Positions 33,949-42,198 of a DNA stretch of 51,255 nt are shown one piece after another. Source of the stretch: JAWPMV01 sp038527215 (lineage in GTDB: Bacteria > Bacteroidota > Bacteroidia > J057). The position numbers were made by a program, and so were the translations under genes. The stretch is taken from contig JBCBGC010000049.1 in the NCBI GenBank assembly GCA_038527215.1, positions 1 to 51,255 of the forward strand, read 5' to 3'. Positions within the stretch are counted from its first letter, which is position 1; each line of letters starts with the position of its first letter. The notes beneath the pieces are model-generated. The model searched no databases, was not told the DNA's origin, and worked only from the letters and a program-made list of their open reading frames with translations.

Positions 33949-35973
33949 CTAGCGGTCCAGTTGGATTTTCTTCCAAATCATACCCAGGCGCGTTTCGACC
34001 TGGAGCAGGTAGAATCCGTTGGGAAGATGTGCCGGGAGGCTCACCTCCTGCATACGACGCTGATTGAGGGATTGGTCATAGAGCTTTTTCCCATCCACAG
34101 CATACAAGCTCAACCCTTCCAAGGGCGCTTCGGGAGATTCCAGGTTTAGGCGGCCCTGACTAGGGTTGGGGTATATTTCCAGGCTGCGCATCCAGGGTTC
34201 ATCAATAGGTGTGGAACCTTCATTGACCGTAACCACTGCGGCCCCTGGACTAATGGCGAAAATTGCCTCATCCTTGTCGATGACATAAGGGGAAATAATG
34301 GAGAACTCAAGGGGCTGGGCTTTCTTGAAAATGTCATCATCAATGACCACAATGATCTCTGCAATCCGTCCGTAACCAGAAACATTCATTTGGTCTATGC
34401 GGGTAAAAGCAAAGTCTATGCGACCGTTTTGGGGATGGTGGCGAACCATGCTCAACATGTCCTGATTTTTCTTGCCGAAGAAAGAGCTGTCTATCCGGAC
34501 ATTCAGGCTTTGAGAGTTGAGAAAGGTGGTGTCGTACTGTAGGCTAAAGGAAGCACCATACACATTTACAGCCTGGGTATCCGGCACCCCAAAATACACC
34601 AATAAAGGGAGGGTGTCTCCCGCCAGAAACTGCCCGGGCGGAGGTAGAATGCCGATCGGAATGCCGCCATTTCCACCGGTTTTATTGAAAGTATGGACTA
34701 AGCCGTAATTCTGATCAATGGCCAGGGTATCATCCATATTGATGACGCCATTGCCATCGGTATCTGCGTGTTTGCTGTCGGCCAGGGTGCTTTGCAGGGT
34801 ATCTCCCCAGGCTGAGGCCGGTTGCGGCTGCCAGTTCAGGCTGGCATTGGCACGGGTAGGACCGGTATCACCATAAAACAAGCCGAGGGCTAGTAAATCT
34901 ACATTGTGAACCAACTGATCATGGTCCGCGTCTCCCGGCATGACAGGGCTTTCGTAGGGAGGTGCAGGCACACAAGTGGTATCGAAGGGGTAAAAACTGA
35001 TCGTATTGGTAGGAACCCCATTGTCGTTCCGCATATAATTGGCAATGTGAGCGGAATCAGCACTACACCAACAGTTGTGCTCCAGATTGATAGACTGGCC
35101 GGTACCGTTCTTTACCAAAAAAGAGTCGATGGGCGTGCAAATGGTATTGTGTTGAATGCGATAAGGGGCAGATGCTGAACCACTTACATCAATGCCGTAA
35201 GCGGTCTCGATGAGATTGTTGACAAAGATCAGGCTATCAGGACCTTGTAATACCAACTCAACGGCGAAGTTGCCACACCAGGGAGTAGGACTGTAAACGA
35301 AGTTACAGCTGTTCACCTTACCGCTGCTGATCTTAAAGGCATGGTTACAAGGGTCCAGCCAGGTACAATTGGTCAGGTTGGTGTTGGACAAAGAAGGGGT
35401 ATAAAACTGCTCGATAAACACCCCTGCGAGGAGGTCCATCTTTTGACCTTGGATGGAAAATTTATTCCGTCTAAAAGTGCAACTATCTATGCTCAAGGTA
35501 GGCGCTGTGCCGTTAAGGTTTTCGACCCCGGCATAATGTTGCTCAAAGTAGCAGCGATACAAATAACTCCCCGCCGAATTAGAAGAACCCAAAAACCTTA
35601 AGCCGTAAAGCGCCCGATAGGAGCGAACATATTCCATTTGTACGGTACCGCTGCCCGTAACGAACATCCCATTCCAATCGATGTCGAGGCCATCTCCTCC
35701 ATTAGGAAGAATGTAGATACTGTCCATAGGATTCCCGAGGGCCACCAGATTTCCTTCGATGGTCCAGCCTGCCGTATCAGCATAAACGATTACGCCTGGA
35801 TTGATGGTCAGGGTCACCCCACTTTGCACGGTAATGGGGTTGGTCAGGGTGTAGGGACTACCCGCAGTGGTCCAGGTAGTATTGGTGGTGATATTACTGC
35901 TGACCGTGGTCTGGCCCAGCAAAGGATTCCAGAGGGATAGAAGGAGGAGAATGCTTAAAAAAGTGTACTTCAT
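33949..35973 (-). CDS. T9SS-secreted protein: beta-helix, dockerin, cohesin-like domain
   Basis: 674 residues: signal peptide MKYTFLSILLLLSLWNPLLG; a right-handed parallel beta-helix-like region (about 25-330, with repeated 'N.i.......y' turns); a dockerin-type pair of calcium-binding loops (DADHDQLVHNVDLLAL and ADTDGNGVINMDDTLAID, about 345-425); a cohesin-like beta domain (about 445-575, PLLVYFGVPDTQAVNVYGASFSLQYD); and a C-terminal T9SS type A domain (LEIYPNPSQGRLNLE, LPNGFYLLQVET). Secreted or surface-bound. The beta-helix may bind or cleave polysaccharide; no catalytic residues are identified. Confidence 0.82.
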   Translation of the reverse strand: MKYTFLSILLLLSLWNPLLGQTTVSSNITTNTTWTTAGSPYTLTNPITVQSGVTLTINPGVIVYADTAGWTIEGNLVALGNPMDSIYILPNGGDGLDIDWNGMFVTGSGTVQMEYVRSYRALYGLRFLGSSNSAGSYLYRCYFEQHYAGVENLNGTAPTLSIDSCTFRRNKFSIQGQKMDLLAGVFIEQFYTPSLSNTNLTNCTWLDPCNHAFKISSGKVNSCNFVYSPTPWCGNFAVELVLQGPDSLIFVNNLIETAYGIDVSGSASAPYRIQHNTICTPIDSFLVKNGTGQSINLEHNCWCSADSAHIANYMRNDNGVPTNTISFYPFDTTCVPAPPYESPVMPGDADHDQLVHNVDLLALGLFYGDTGPTRANASLNWQPQPASAWGDTLQSTLADSKHADTDGNGVINMDDTLAIDQNYGLVHTFNKTGGNGGIPIGILPPPGQFLAGDTLPLLVYFGVPDTQAVNVYGASFSLQYDTTFLNSQSLNVRIDSSFFGKKNQDMLSMVRHHPQNGRIDFAFTRIDQMNVSGYGRIAEIIVVIDDDIFKKAQPLEFSIISPYVIDKDEAIFAISPGAAVVTVNEGSTPIDEPWMRSLEIYPNPSQGRLNLESPEAPLEGLSLYAVDGKKLYDQSLNQRRMQEVSLPAHLPNGFYLLQVETRLGMIWKKIQLDR

Positions 35974-36131
35974 GACTTAGTCGGTTTTGGTATGATAGCG
36001 AGTTAGCCAGAAATCTTCCTCCCTTCAAGCACAAAAAGCAACATTAATGGCATATATTCTTCCATCCTACTTCTATAATTCCCTAAATTTCAACATATTA
36101 AATGAAATTTTATTGCTAATAATGGCAATGC

Positions 36132-37568
36132 ATGCGACAAACAAAACTCTTTGAACTACTGCAAAAACTGAGTCCATCCGAAAGGCGAAGGCTGGAAAAG
36201 TTTCTTTTGTCCCCCTATTTTAATGAAAGTCAGGTTCTGATTCGCCTTTTTCAATATTGGCTGAACCAACGAAGGGTCGAGCATGCCCTGGCCGAAGAAG
36301 CGATTTTTACGCACCTTTTTCCTGACAAAAAGTTCCGCAAACAACGTCTCCGGGAAGAATACGCACGGCTCTACCGGCTGCTTTTGCAATTTTTAGCCCA
36401 AGAGGAACAACGCCTCCATCCTCAACAAGATAGCCTTGCGATCCTTGCCCAACTGCGGAAACATCAACTTCCCCGGCAATTTGACCAACAAAAAAGGAAA
36501 TTGGAGTCCCGGCTATTCTCCCAAAGTCGCAGGGACGGCAGGTTTTATTACCTCACGCACCAGCTAGCTGATGAAGCTAATGGCATGTACGGCATGCGGC
36601 AGGTCCGGGTATACGACGCCCACCTCCAGGAAAAAGTGGCGGCCCTGGATAGCTATTACCTGATCAACCGGCTCAGAGATGGCTGCGAAATGCTCAACCG
36701 TAACCAGGTATTCCATGCCCCGGTCAGGGATCAGTTTCTGGAGCACCTCCTGGCCTACCTGGACCAGCATCCGGAGGCCTGGGCCGATAGTCCCGCCATT
36801 CAGATTTATCGAGAGATCGTGCTTTCCTTCGGCCCTGAAGGAGAAAGACATTATCAACGCCTCCCCAATCTGTTAGATCAGCACCACGCGCTCTTTAGCG
36901 CAGAGGAAGCCCGTGGCCTGTATAAATACGCCCAGAATTTTTGCATTCGCCAGATCAATCAGGGGCACAGTCATTATCTAGTGGAACTCTTGCATTTGTA
37001 TAAGGCGCAATTGTCCACGGGCGTTATTTTTTCGGACGAAAATCTCAGTCATACCGATTTCAAAAACATCGTAACCGTAGGCTTGAGGCTTAAGGATTTT
37101 TCCTGGGTAAAAAATTTCATTGAAACCTATGCCGAGCGAGTCCTCCCTCCCTTTCGGGACAATGTATATCATTATTGCTCGGCCTTGCGACTGCTGGAGG
37201 AGGGGAATCCTTCCGGAGCGGTACGCTTATTACAAAAGGTGCAATTCACCGACGATAGCTATCAGATCAGTGCCCGTTACGTCATGCTGCGGGCTTTTTA
37301 CGAAATGAATGACCTGGAAAGTCTGCCTTATCTGATCAAAGCCTTTCAGGCTAACCTGCGACGGAACCGCAGCATTTCCACCACCAATCGGCCCATCCAT
37401 CAGAATTTTCTCCGGCTGTTTCCAAAACTGGTCGCCTTAAAGGACAAAAAAGGCCTGATCCCAGAAGCCCAGTGGGCAGCAAAGGCAGATTCCTTGCGAA
37501 CCGCCATAGAGACTACCCCAAAATTATCGCACGCCGTCTGGTTAAAAGAAAAACTGGAAGGCTTGTAG
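36132..37568 (+). CDS. Conserved helical protein of unknown function
   Basis: 478 residues, no signal peptide, helix-rich throughout and strongly basic. It begins MRQTKLFELLQKLSPSERRRLEKFLLSPYFN, which looks like the N-terminus of a family widespread in Bacteroidota but without a known role. The spacing of helices with conserved aromatic and arginine positions resembles TPR-like scaffolds. Cytoplasmic. TAAATTTC, one base off the TAnnTTTG pattern, lies at 36084-36091, about 40 bp before the start. It ends at repeat cluster R4. Confidence 0.75.
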   Translation: MRQTKLFELLQKLSPSERRRLEKFLLSPYFNESQVLIRLFQYWLNQRRVEHALAEEAIFTHLFPDKKFRKQRLREEYARLYRLLLQFLAQEEQRLHPQQDSLAILAQLRKHQLPRQFDQQKRKLESRLFSQSRRDGRFYYLTHQLADEANGMYGMRQVRVYDAHLQEKVAALDSYYLINRLRDGCEMLNRNQVFHAPVRDQFLEHLLAYLDQHPEAWADSPAIQIYREIVLSFGPEGERHYQRLPNLLDQHHALFSAEEARGLYKYAQNFCIRQINQGHSHYLVELLHLYKAQLSTGVIFSDENLSHTDFKNIVTVGLRLKDFSWVKNFIETYAERVLPPFRDNVYHYCSALRLLEEGNPSGAVRLLQKVQFTDDSYQISARYVMLRAFYEMNDLESLPYLIKAFQANLRRNRSISTTNRPIHQNFLRLFPKLVALKDKKGLIPEAQWAAKADSLRTAIETTPKLSHAVWLKEKLEGL

Positions 37569-37670
37569 GCTGGGGGCTGGAAACATCTCTGGTCATACCG
37601 GCCGCAGCTTCTCCCGGCGAACCGGGCTCTGCGTTGAGAAGTCTTTTCATGAAGGGAGGTGTAGGCGGCG

Positions 37671-37829
37671 AGAGACCCCGGATAGCCCACCTCCCACAGG
37701 TCGGTCGTGCTTCCGGGGTGACACCGAGGTGTATGGTAGCCATGGGAATAGCTTTTCTTTCTCTACATTTTTTTTGTCACCCTGGAAAGACTTTTGACCA
37801 CTAGGGAAAAAGCCTTATCCGGGGTCTCC
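37671..37829 (+). repeat. Element B copy 5
   Basis: About 159 bp: GAGACCCCGGATAGCCC ... TTCCGGGGTGACACC on the left, TGTCACCCTGGAAAG ... TTATCCGGGGTCTCC on the right, with a T- and CT-rich centre. Confidence 0.8.
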
Positions 37830-37845
37830 ATGACCTTGAGGGCCT

Positions 37846-37973
37846 CTCGGAGACCCCTGACGATTAGGGTCCTAATGCCGGGATCTAGATCCAGGATAGC
37901 CCACCTCCCCATGGTCGGTCGTGCTTCCGGAGTGACATGTATGTTGGTCAAGGCGCCTCTGTAGCTTACTTCG
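37846..37973 (+). repeat. Element B left arm (copy 6) with hairpin insert and linker
   Basis: GGAGACCCC, hairpin GATTAGG/CCTAATG, then GGATAGCCCACCTCCCC, GTGCTTCCGG and the linker TTGGTCAAGGCGCCTC, leading into element A copy 9. Confidence 0.78.
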
Positions 37974-38090
37974 AACATCCCCGCTCGCACCGGCCGCAGC
38001 CCCTTCAATAGGGGCTTCCACACTGGCCTGTCTTCGACAAAAGATCCCGCCAGGCCCCTTTGAAGGGGCCGTTAGGCGGAAGGGGATGTT
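37974..38090 (+). repeat. Element A copy 9
   Basis: 117 bp with AACATCCCC and GGGGATGTT ends, hairpin I (AGCCCCTT/ATAGGGGCT) and hairpin III (GGCCCCTT/AAGGGGCC). Confidence 0.86.
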
Positions 38091-38125
38091 ACAAAAGACC
38101 TCAAGAATCGGTCTATCGGAATCTA

Positions 38126-38214
38126 AAGACCCCAGAATCGCCCACCTCCCCATGGTCGGTCGTGCTTCCGGGGTGAGATGTATGTTGGTCAAGGCGCCTC
38201 CGTCGCTTACTTCG
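38126..38214 (+). repeat. Element B left arm (copy 7) with linker
   Basis: AAGACCCCAGAATCGCCC (eroded start), CATGGTCGGTCGTGCTTCCG and the same linker as copy 6, exactly 240 bp after it. Confidence 0.75.
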
Positions 38215-38300
38215 AACATCCCCGCTCGCACCGGCCGCAGCTTCTCCCGGAGTACCGGGATCTTCGACTTTGAAGGGGCCGTTAGGCGGAAGGGGATGTT
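38215..38300 (+). repeat. Element A copy 10, shortened
   Basis: 86 bp. The CCCGG/CCGGG cassette is joined directly to the right half of hairpin III (TTTGAAGGGGCC); the central CCTGTCTTCGACA part is missing. It ends 2 bp before the OmpA stop codon. Confidence 0.8.
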
Positions 38301-38302
38301 AC

Positions 38303-40267
38303 CTACCGCCCCGTATCCAAAATCTTGAATTCCGTCCGGCGATTTCGGGCCCGGTCTTCATCGGTGATATTGCCACTGACTGGCTGGCTTTCGCCATAGC
38401 CTTTGGCTTCAATGCGGTTGGCAGGTACACCTTGTTGGATCAGGTAACTGCGCACTGATTCTGCCCGGTTTTGACTGAGCACCAGGTTGTCCTGGTCCGA
38501 ACCCACATCATCGGTATGGCCTTGGATTTCGATTCTCAGGCCGGGATTTCGTCGCATATAATCCACCAGGAAGCGTAGCTCCACCCCGGAATTGGGAGCC
38601 AGTTCGTAGGAACCGCTTTCGAAGAAAATATTGTTAAGCACCACCGATACTTCTTTGCGGATCGGTAGCAGGGGAATGGTCAGGTCAAAATAGGTTTCTT
38701 CCTCTATCTGTTTGAGGTAAAAGTTCTGACTGGTAAAGAGGTAGCCTTTGGCTTCCACAAAAGCCGCGTATTCTTTATTCAGCGGCAAGCTCATCAGGAA
38801 TTTCCCATCAGAGCGGCCGGAAAAAATGGTCCGAATGGTATCTCCGCTTTCCACATCTATCAGGCGAATCCGGGAATATACCGGAACCCGGGTCAGGGAA
38901 TCCACGGTAACCCCGCGTAGAAAGGTCGCGCGCTGGGGACGGTTGCGCTGGTCCATCTCGAATTCATAAATATCACTGCCCCCCTGACCGCCTTCCCGGT
39001 CGGAATTGATGAAAGCCTGGCGGCCATTGGCACTCACAAAAATCTGACTTTCCACCGCAACGGTATTGAGGGGATAGCCCAGGTTGCGCGGAGCTGACCA
39101 ACTGTCGTTCTCATCCAGATAACTCACAAACAAATCTTCTGCTCCAAAGCCCGGATGCAGATCAGAGGAGAAATAGAGGGTTTTTCCATCGGCATGCAGA
39201 AAAGGCGCATCCTCATTGCCCGCACTGTTGATCAAGTCGCCCAGATTCTGAGCGGGGGTCCAATAGTTACCGGTGAACTCCGTGAACCAAATATCCCTTC
39301 CCCCTTGTCCACCAGGACGATTGGAGGCGAAATAGAGGGTTTTGCCATCTCCGGAAAGACAGCACTGCCCATCCCAGGAATCACTGTTGACATTGGGGCC
39401 AAGATTGGTCGGTTCAGACCAGCCCTTACCTTCCCTCCGGGAAAAATACAGATCACAATCCCCTCTTCCACCGGGGCGATTACAAGCCGTAAAAAAGATC
39501 ATTTTTCCATCCTGGGTAACCGAAGCGGCTCCTTCATTTTCCAGGGTATTGATCGGCTGACCGATGTTCTGCCCTTGCTCCCAGCTATCGCCCTTTTTGC
39601 GTGCCGCATAAAAATCTTCGTTCAGCCGCCGGGCTGGACGTCCATTTACATTTTGGCTAGTGGGGCGATAAGAGGTATAAATGAGGTATTCATCATCTGC
39701 CGTCAGCCAGGGAAAGTAGTCATTCCACTGGGTATTGATGTTATTGCCCAGATTTTGCGGGGCAAAAGCTACCGGCTCTTTGATGGCTTCTTTGGCAAAT
39801 TTCGCATGCGAAAGCAGGCGTTCCGCGACTGCCAGGTCTTGTCTGCGCCCTATAGGATTTTCCAGAAAGGCGGCCAACTGCGGTTCTGCTTCCGCGTATT
39901 TGCTATTGAAGAAATAAGCTACGCCCAGATAAAAAGGCAACATCCGAAAAGAAGCTGCATAGGGCTGCTTGACTTTTTCCAGATGCTCCAGGGCTTCTTC
40001 ATAGCGCTTTTTCACATAGGCATTCACCCCAATCTGAAAGTGGGCGTGAGAAAACGCCGGTTCCAGCGCCAGCGCCTCTTTGAATTTGTTGATAGCGCCC
40101 ACCCGGTCGCGGACCATGGTCAGTTCCATGCCCTCCTGGTATAACTTGAGGGCTTTTTTCGATTCTATCCCAAAATCTGCGGGTTTTACCTTCTGGGCCA
40201 TCAGGGCACTGTTCCCCAGCCACATAAACCCTATCATCATCAGGCCGAAGCCAATCTTACGCATCAT
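38303..40267 (-). CDS. OmpA-family protein with TPR and propeller (PorE-like architecture)
   Basis: 654 residues from the ATG at 40267 (MMRKIGFGLMMIGFMWLGNSALMAQ, signal peptide, no lipobox). Order: TPR repeats (about 30-140, INKFKEALALEPAFSHAHFQIG), PD40 beta-propeller (about 175-450, SGDGKTLYFASNRPGGQGGRDIW, HADGKTLYFSSDLHPGFGAEDLF), carboxypeptidase-regulatory-like domain (about 455-530), and a C-terminal OmpA peptidoglycan-binding domain (NNIFFESGSYELAPNS, IEIQGHTDDVGSDQDNLVLSQNRA). The same order is known for PorE, a periplasmic T9SS component, although many OmpA proteins of Bacteroidota share it. Periplasmic, peptidoglycan-linked. Confidence 0.88.
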   Translation of the reverse strand: MMRKIGFGLMMIGFMWLGNSALMAQKVKPADFGIESKKALKLYQEGMELTMVRDRVGAINKFKEALALEPAFSHAHFQIGVNAYVKKRYEEALEHLEKVKQPYAASFRMLPFYLGVAYFFNSKYAEAEPQLAAFLENPIGRRQDLAVAERLLSHAKFAKEAIKEPVAFAPQNLGNNINTQWNDYFPWLTADDEYLIYTSYRPTSQNVNGRPARRLNEDFYAARKKGDSWEQGQNIGQPINTLENEGAASVTQDGKMIFFTACNRPGGRGDCDLYFSRREGKGWSEPTNLGPNVNSDSWDGQCCLSGDGKTLYFASNRPGGQGGRDIWFTEFTGNYWTPAQNLGDLINSAGNEDAPFLHADGKTLYFSSDLHPGFGAEDLFVSYLDENDSWSAPRNLGYPLNTVAVESQIFVSANGRQAFINSDREGGQGGSDIYEFEMDQRNRPQRATFLRGVTVDSLTRVPVYSRIRLIDVESGDTIRTIFSGRSDGKFLMSLPLNKEYAAFVEAKGYLFTSQNFYLKQIEEETYFDLTIPLLPIRKEVSVVLNNIFFESGSYELAPNSGVELRFLVDYMRRNPGLRIEIQGHTDDVGSDQDNLVLSQNRAESVRSYLIQQGVPANRIEAKGYGESQPVSGNITDEDRARNRRTEFKILDTGR

Positions 40268-40505
40268 ACGTTTCCAGTCAATCTGTTTCTCGGCAGTTCC
40301 TTTATCCACCGACCATACAAAGAAAATATTTCTCAGGGGGATTTTTTCATCATTCTTCCCCTATACAAAACGAGGCCTAACGGAAAAAATTCCCTATTCA
40401 TAATGACGGAGGGGGGAGATGGTTACGGGGGCAAAGGTGAAGTCTCCACGTGGGAGGCTTTAGCAAAGGAGCTTCAGCTCTTAAAAGATCCTGCTATTTG
40501 TCCCC

Positions 40506-41153
40506 CTACGGAATCTCAATCCACTTATGGGTCTGCAGGCTCAGCCGCCAGCGGGGATGGGCCTTGGCGTAAGCCACAATCGGCCCGGTGAAACGAGTCC
40601 GGCGGCTCCATTCAGGTTGGAGAAAGAGTTGGGTGGTGGTGGGGCACTGCTGGGCGTGGGTTTCAGCCCAGTCGAAGTCGCTGTCGTGAAAGATGATCAC
40701 TTTGAGCTCGTCGGCGTGAGCGTAGAACTCGGGGATGGGGGCCTTGAATTTTTTGGGAGAAAGGCATACCCAGTCAAAATCGCCTTGGAGGGGATGCACC
40801 CCAGCGGTTTCTATGTGCACCTTCATGCCCAGACCATGCAGGGCTTTGGTGAGCTTGGTTAAATCATAAATGGTGGGTTCGCCGCCGGTAATGACGACCC
40901 GGTCCGCTCCGGCATCCGCCGCGGCCTGCGCCAGTTCCTCTACACTTTGGTGCTGATCTTTGTCTGCGGTCCAGCTTTCCTTGACGTCGCACCAGGTACA
41001 ACCCACATCACAACCCGCCAGGCGGATAAAATAGGCTGGGGTTCCCGTCCAGCTTCCTTCCCCTTGCAGGGTATAAAACTGCTCCATCACTGGGAGCGGA
41101 TCGGCTGCACCGTAGCGAAAATCTTTCTCTATGAGTTGAGCGGGTTTAGGCAT
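40506..41153 (-). CDS. queE: 7-carboxy-7-deazaguanine synthase
   Basis: 215 residues. QueE is a radical-SAM enzyme converting 6-carboxy-tetrahydropterin to 7-carboxy-7-deazaguanine in queuosine (and related deazaguanine) synthesis. The Fe-S ligands lie in GCDVGCTWCD (Cys48-x3-Cys52-x2-Cys55). FYTLQGEGSWTGTPAYFIRLAG before it is the usual substrate-binding N-terminus, followed by VVITGGEPTIYDLTKL. Short for a radical-SAM protein, as usual for this family. Its start overlaps the folD stop by 8 bp. Other queuosine genes (queC, queD, queF) are not in the window. Confidence 0.93.
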   Translation of the reverse strand: MPKPAQLIEKDFRYGAADPLPVMEQFYTLQGEGSWTGTPAYFIRLAGCDVGCTWCDVKESWTADKDQHQSVEELAQAAADAGADRVVITGGEPTIYDLTKLTKALHGLGMKVHIETAGVHPLQGDFDWVCLSPKKFKAPIPEFYAHADELKVIIFHDSDFDWAETHAQQCPTTTQLFLQPEWSRRTRFTGPIVAYAKAHPRWRLSLQTHKWIEIP

Positions 41154-42030
41154 AACTCGTTCGGTAAGCGTCCAGGGTGTTGCGCAGTAACATGGCGATG
41201 GTCATCGGACCTACCCCACCCGGGACGGGCGTAATAAAACTGGCTTTTTCTTTGACAGCCTCAAAATCAACATCTCCTTTTAAGCGATAGCCAGATTTCC
41301 GGCTGGGGTCTTCAACCCGGTTGATGCCTACGTCGATGACCACGGCTCCTTCTTTCACCATGTCCGCCGTGATCAGGTCAGGCTTCCCTACCGCCGCAAT
41401 CACAATATCCGCCAGCGGAACCAGGCGTTGCAATTCTTCAGCCGGGGTGTATTTATGGCAAAGGGTTACCGTGGCCTCACCGGGGTTTCCGCCTCGGGAC
41501 ATCATGATAGAAGTAGGGCGACCGACGATCCGGCTGCGTCCCACCACCACGCAATGCTTGCCTTTGGTAGGGATTTGATAGCGGCGGAGCAGTTCCAAAA
41601 TCCCAGAGGGTGTGGCCGGCATCAGGCAGGGAAAGTTCAACGTCATGAGCCCCACATTGACCGGATGAAATCCGTCCACATCCTTATTGGGAGAGATGGC
41701 CTGGGTTACTTCCTGCGGGGTGATGTGATCCGGCAAGGGCATCTGGACGATGATGCCATCTACATCCGGGTCTTCGTTAAACTTCCGGACCTGGTTCAGC
41801 AGTTGCTCCTGGGTGATGGTGTCTGGCAGGCGCTTCAGCGTAGAACTAAAGCCTACATATTCACAGGATTGCATTTTGTTCTTCACATAAATCCGCGAGG
41901 CAGGATTATTTCCTACCAGGATCGCCACCAGGTGGGGAGGGCGCTGCCCATCGTCCAGCAAGGTGCTGACCTCTTTGCGGATTTCGTTCTTGATATCCTG
42001 TGAGATTTTTTTTCCGTCCAGTATTTCCAT
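41146..42030 (-). CDS. folD: Bifunctional methylenetetrahydrofolate dehydrogenase / cyclohydrolase
   Basis: 294 residues from the ATG at 42030 (MEILDGKKISQDIKNEIRKEV). FolD oxidises 5,10-methylene-THF to the methenyl form and hydrolyses it to 10-formyl-THF. Catalytic region YVKNKMQSCEYVG (active-site Lys), IIVQMPLPDHI, DVDGFHPVN, NADP-binding GRSRIVGRPTS, and C-terminal TPVPGGVGPMTIAMLL. The stop overlaps the queE start by 8 bp, so the two are translationally linked. A perfect -7 element CAAAGATA (reverse of TATCTTTG) lies at 42052-42059. Confidence 0.94.
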   Translation of the reverse strand: MEILDGKKISQDIKNEIRKEVSTLLDDGQRPPHLVAILVGNNPASRIYVKNKMQSCEYVGFSSTLKRLPDTITQEQLLNQVRKFNEDPDVDGIIVQMPLPDHITPQEVTQAISPNKDVDGFHPVNVGLMTLNFPCLMPATPSGILELLRRYQIPTKGKHCVVVGRSRIVGRPTSIMMSRGGNPGEATVTLCHKYTPAEELQRLVPLADIVIAAVGKPDLITADMVKEGAVVIDVGINRVEDPSRKSGYRLKGDVDFEAVKEKASFITPVPGGVGPMTIAMLLRNTLDAYRTSYA

Positions 42031-42051
42031 AAATGACCCAGAATGAGGGGG

Positions 42052-42059
42052 CAAAGATA
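42052..42059 (-). promoter_or_regulatory. -7 element of folD-queE
   Basis: TATCTTTG on the - strand matches TAnnTTTG exactly, 22 bp before the folD ATG. No matching TTG box is seen 19-20 bp further up. Confidence 0.5.
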
Positions 42060-42152
42060 GCATATTATGGGCGAAATTTCACGCTATGAAATGCCTTTTC
42101 CGCTCCATAGCTTTCGTATTTATCCTGAAAAAAGAAATATTTGAGATTTTTT

Positions 42153-42166
42153 ATACCAATCGGTAT
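42153..42166. promoter_or_regulatory. Operator 1 (ATACC-N4-GGTAT), before the TetR gene
   Basis: ATACCAATCGGTAT. Overlapping TAnnTTTG elements lie at 42166-42173 and 42176-42183, and a TTG at 42141, so a repressor bound here would cover the promoter of its own gene. Confidence 0.7.
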
Positions 42167-42198
42167 ATTTTTGCGTATGTTTGTAAAAAGGACTTCCT

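Larger units (their letters stand above)
37569..38302. repeat. Intergenic repeat cluster R4 (240-bp composite unit)
   Basis: About 730 bp between convergent genes: a decayed A start (37581-37640), B fold-back (37671-37829), then two units of B left arm + linker + A with a 240-bp period. The final A ends 2 bp before the stop codon of the OmpA gene. No coding sequence is supported. Confidence 0.85.

Noticed and set aside
40403..40591. 62-residue frame on the + strand overlapping queE
   Set aside because: Half of it is antisense to queE and no family or promoter supports it.
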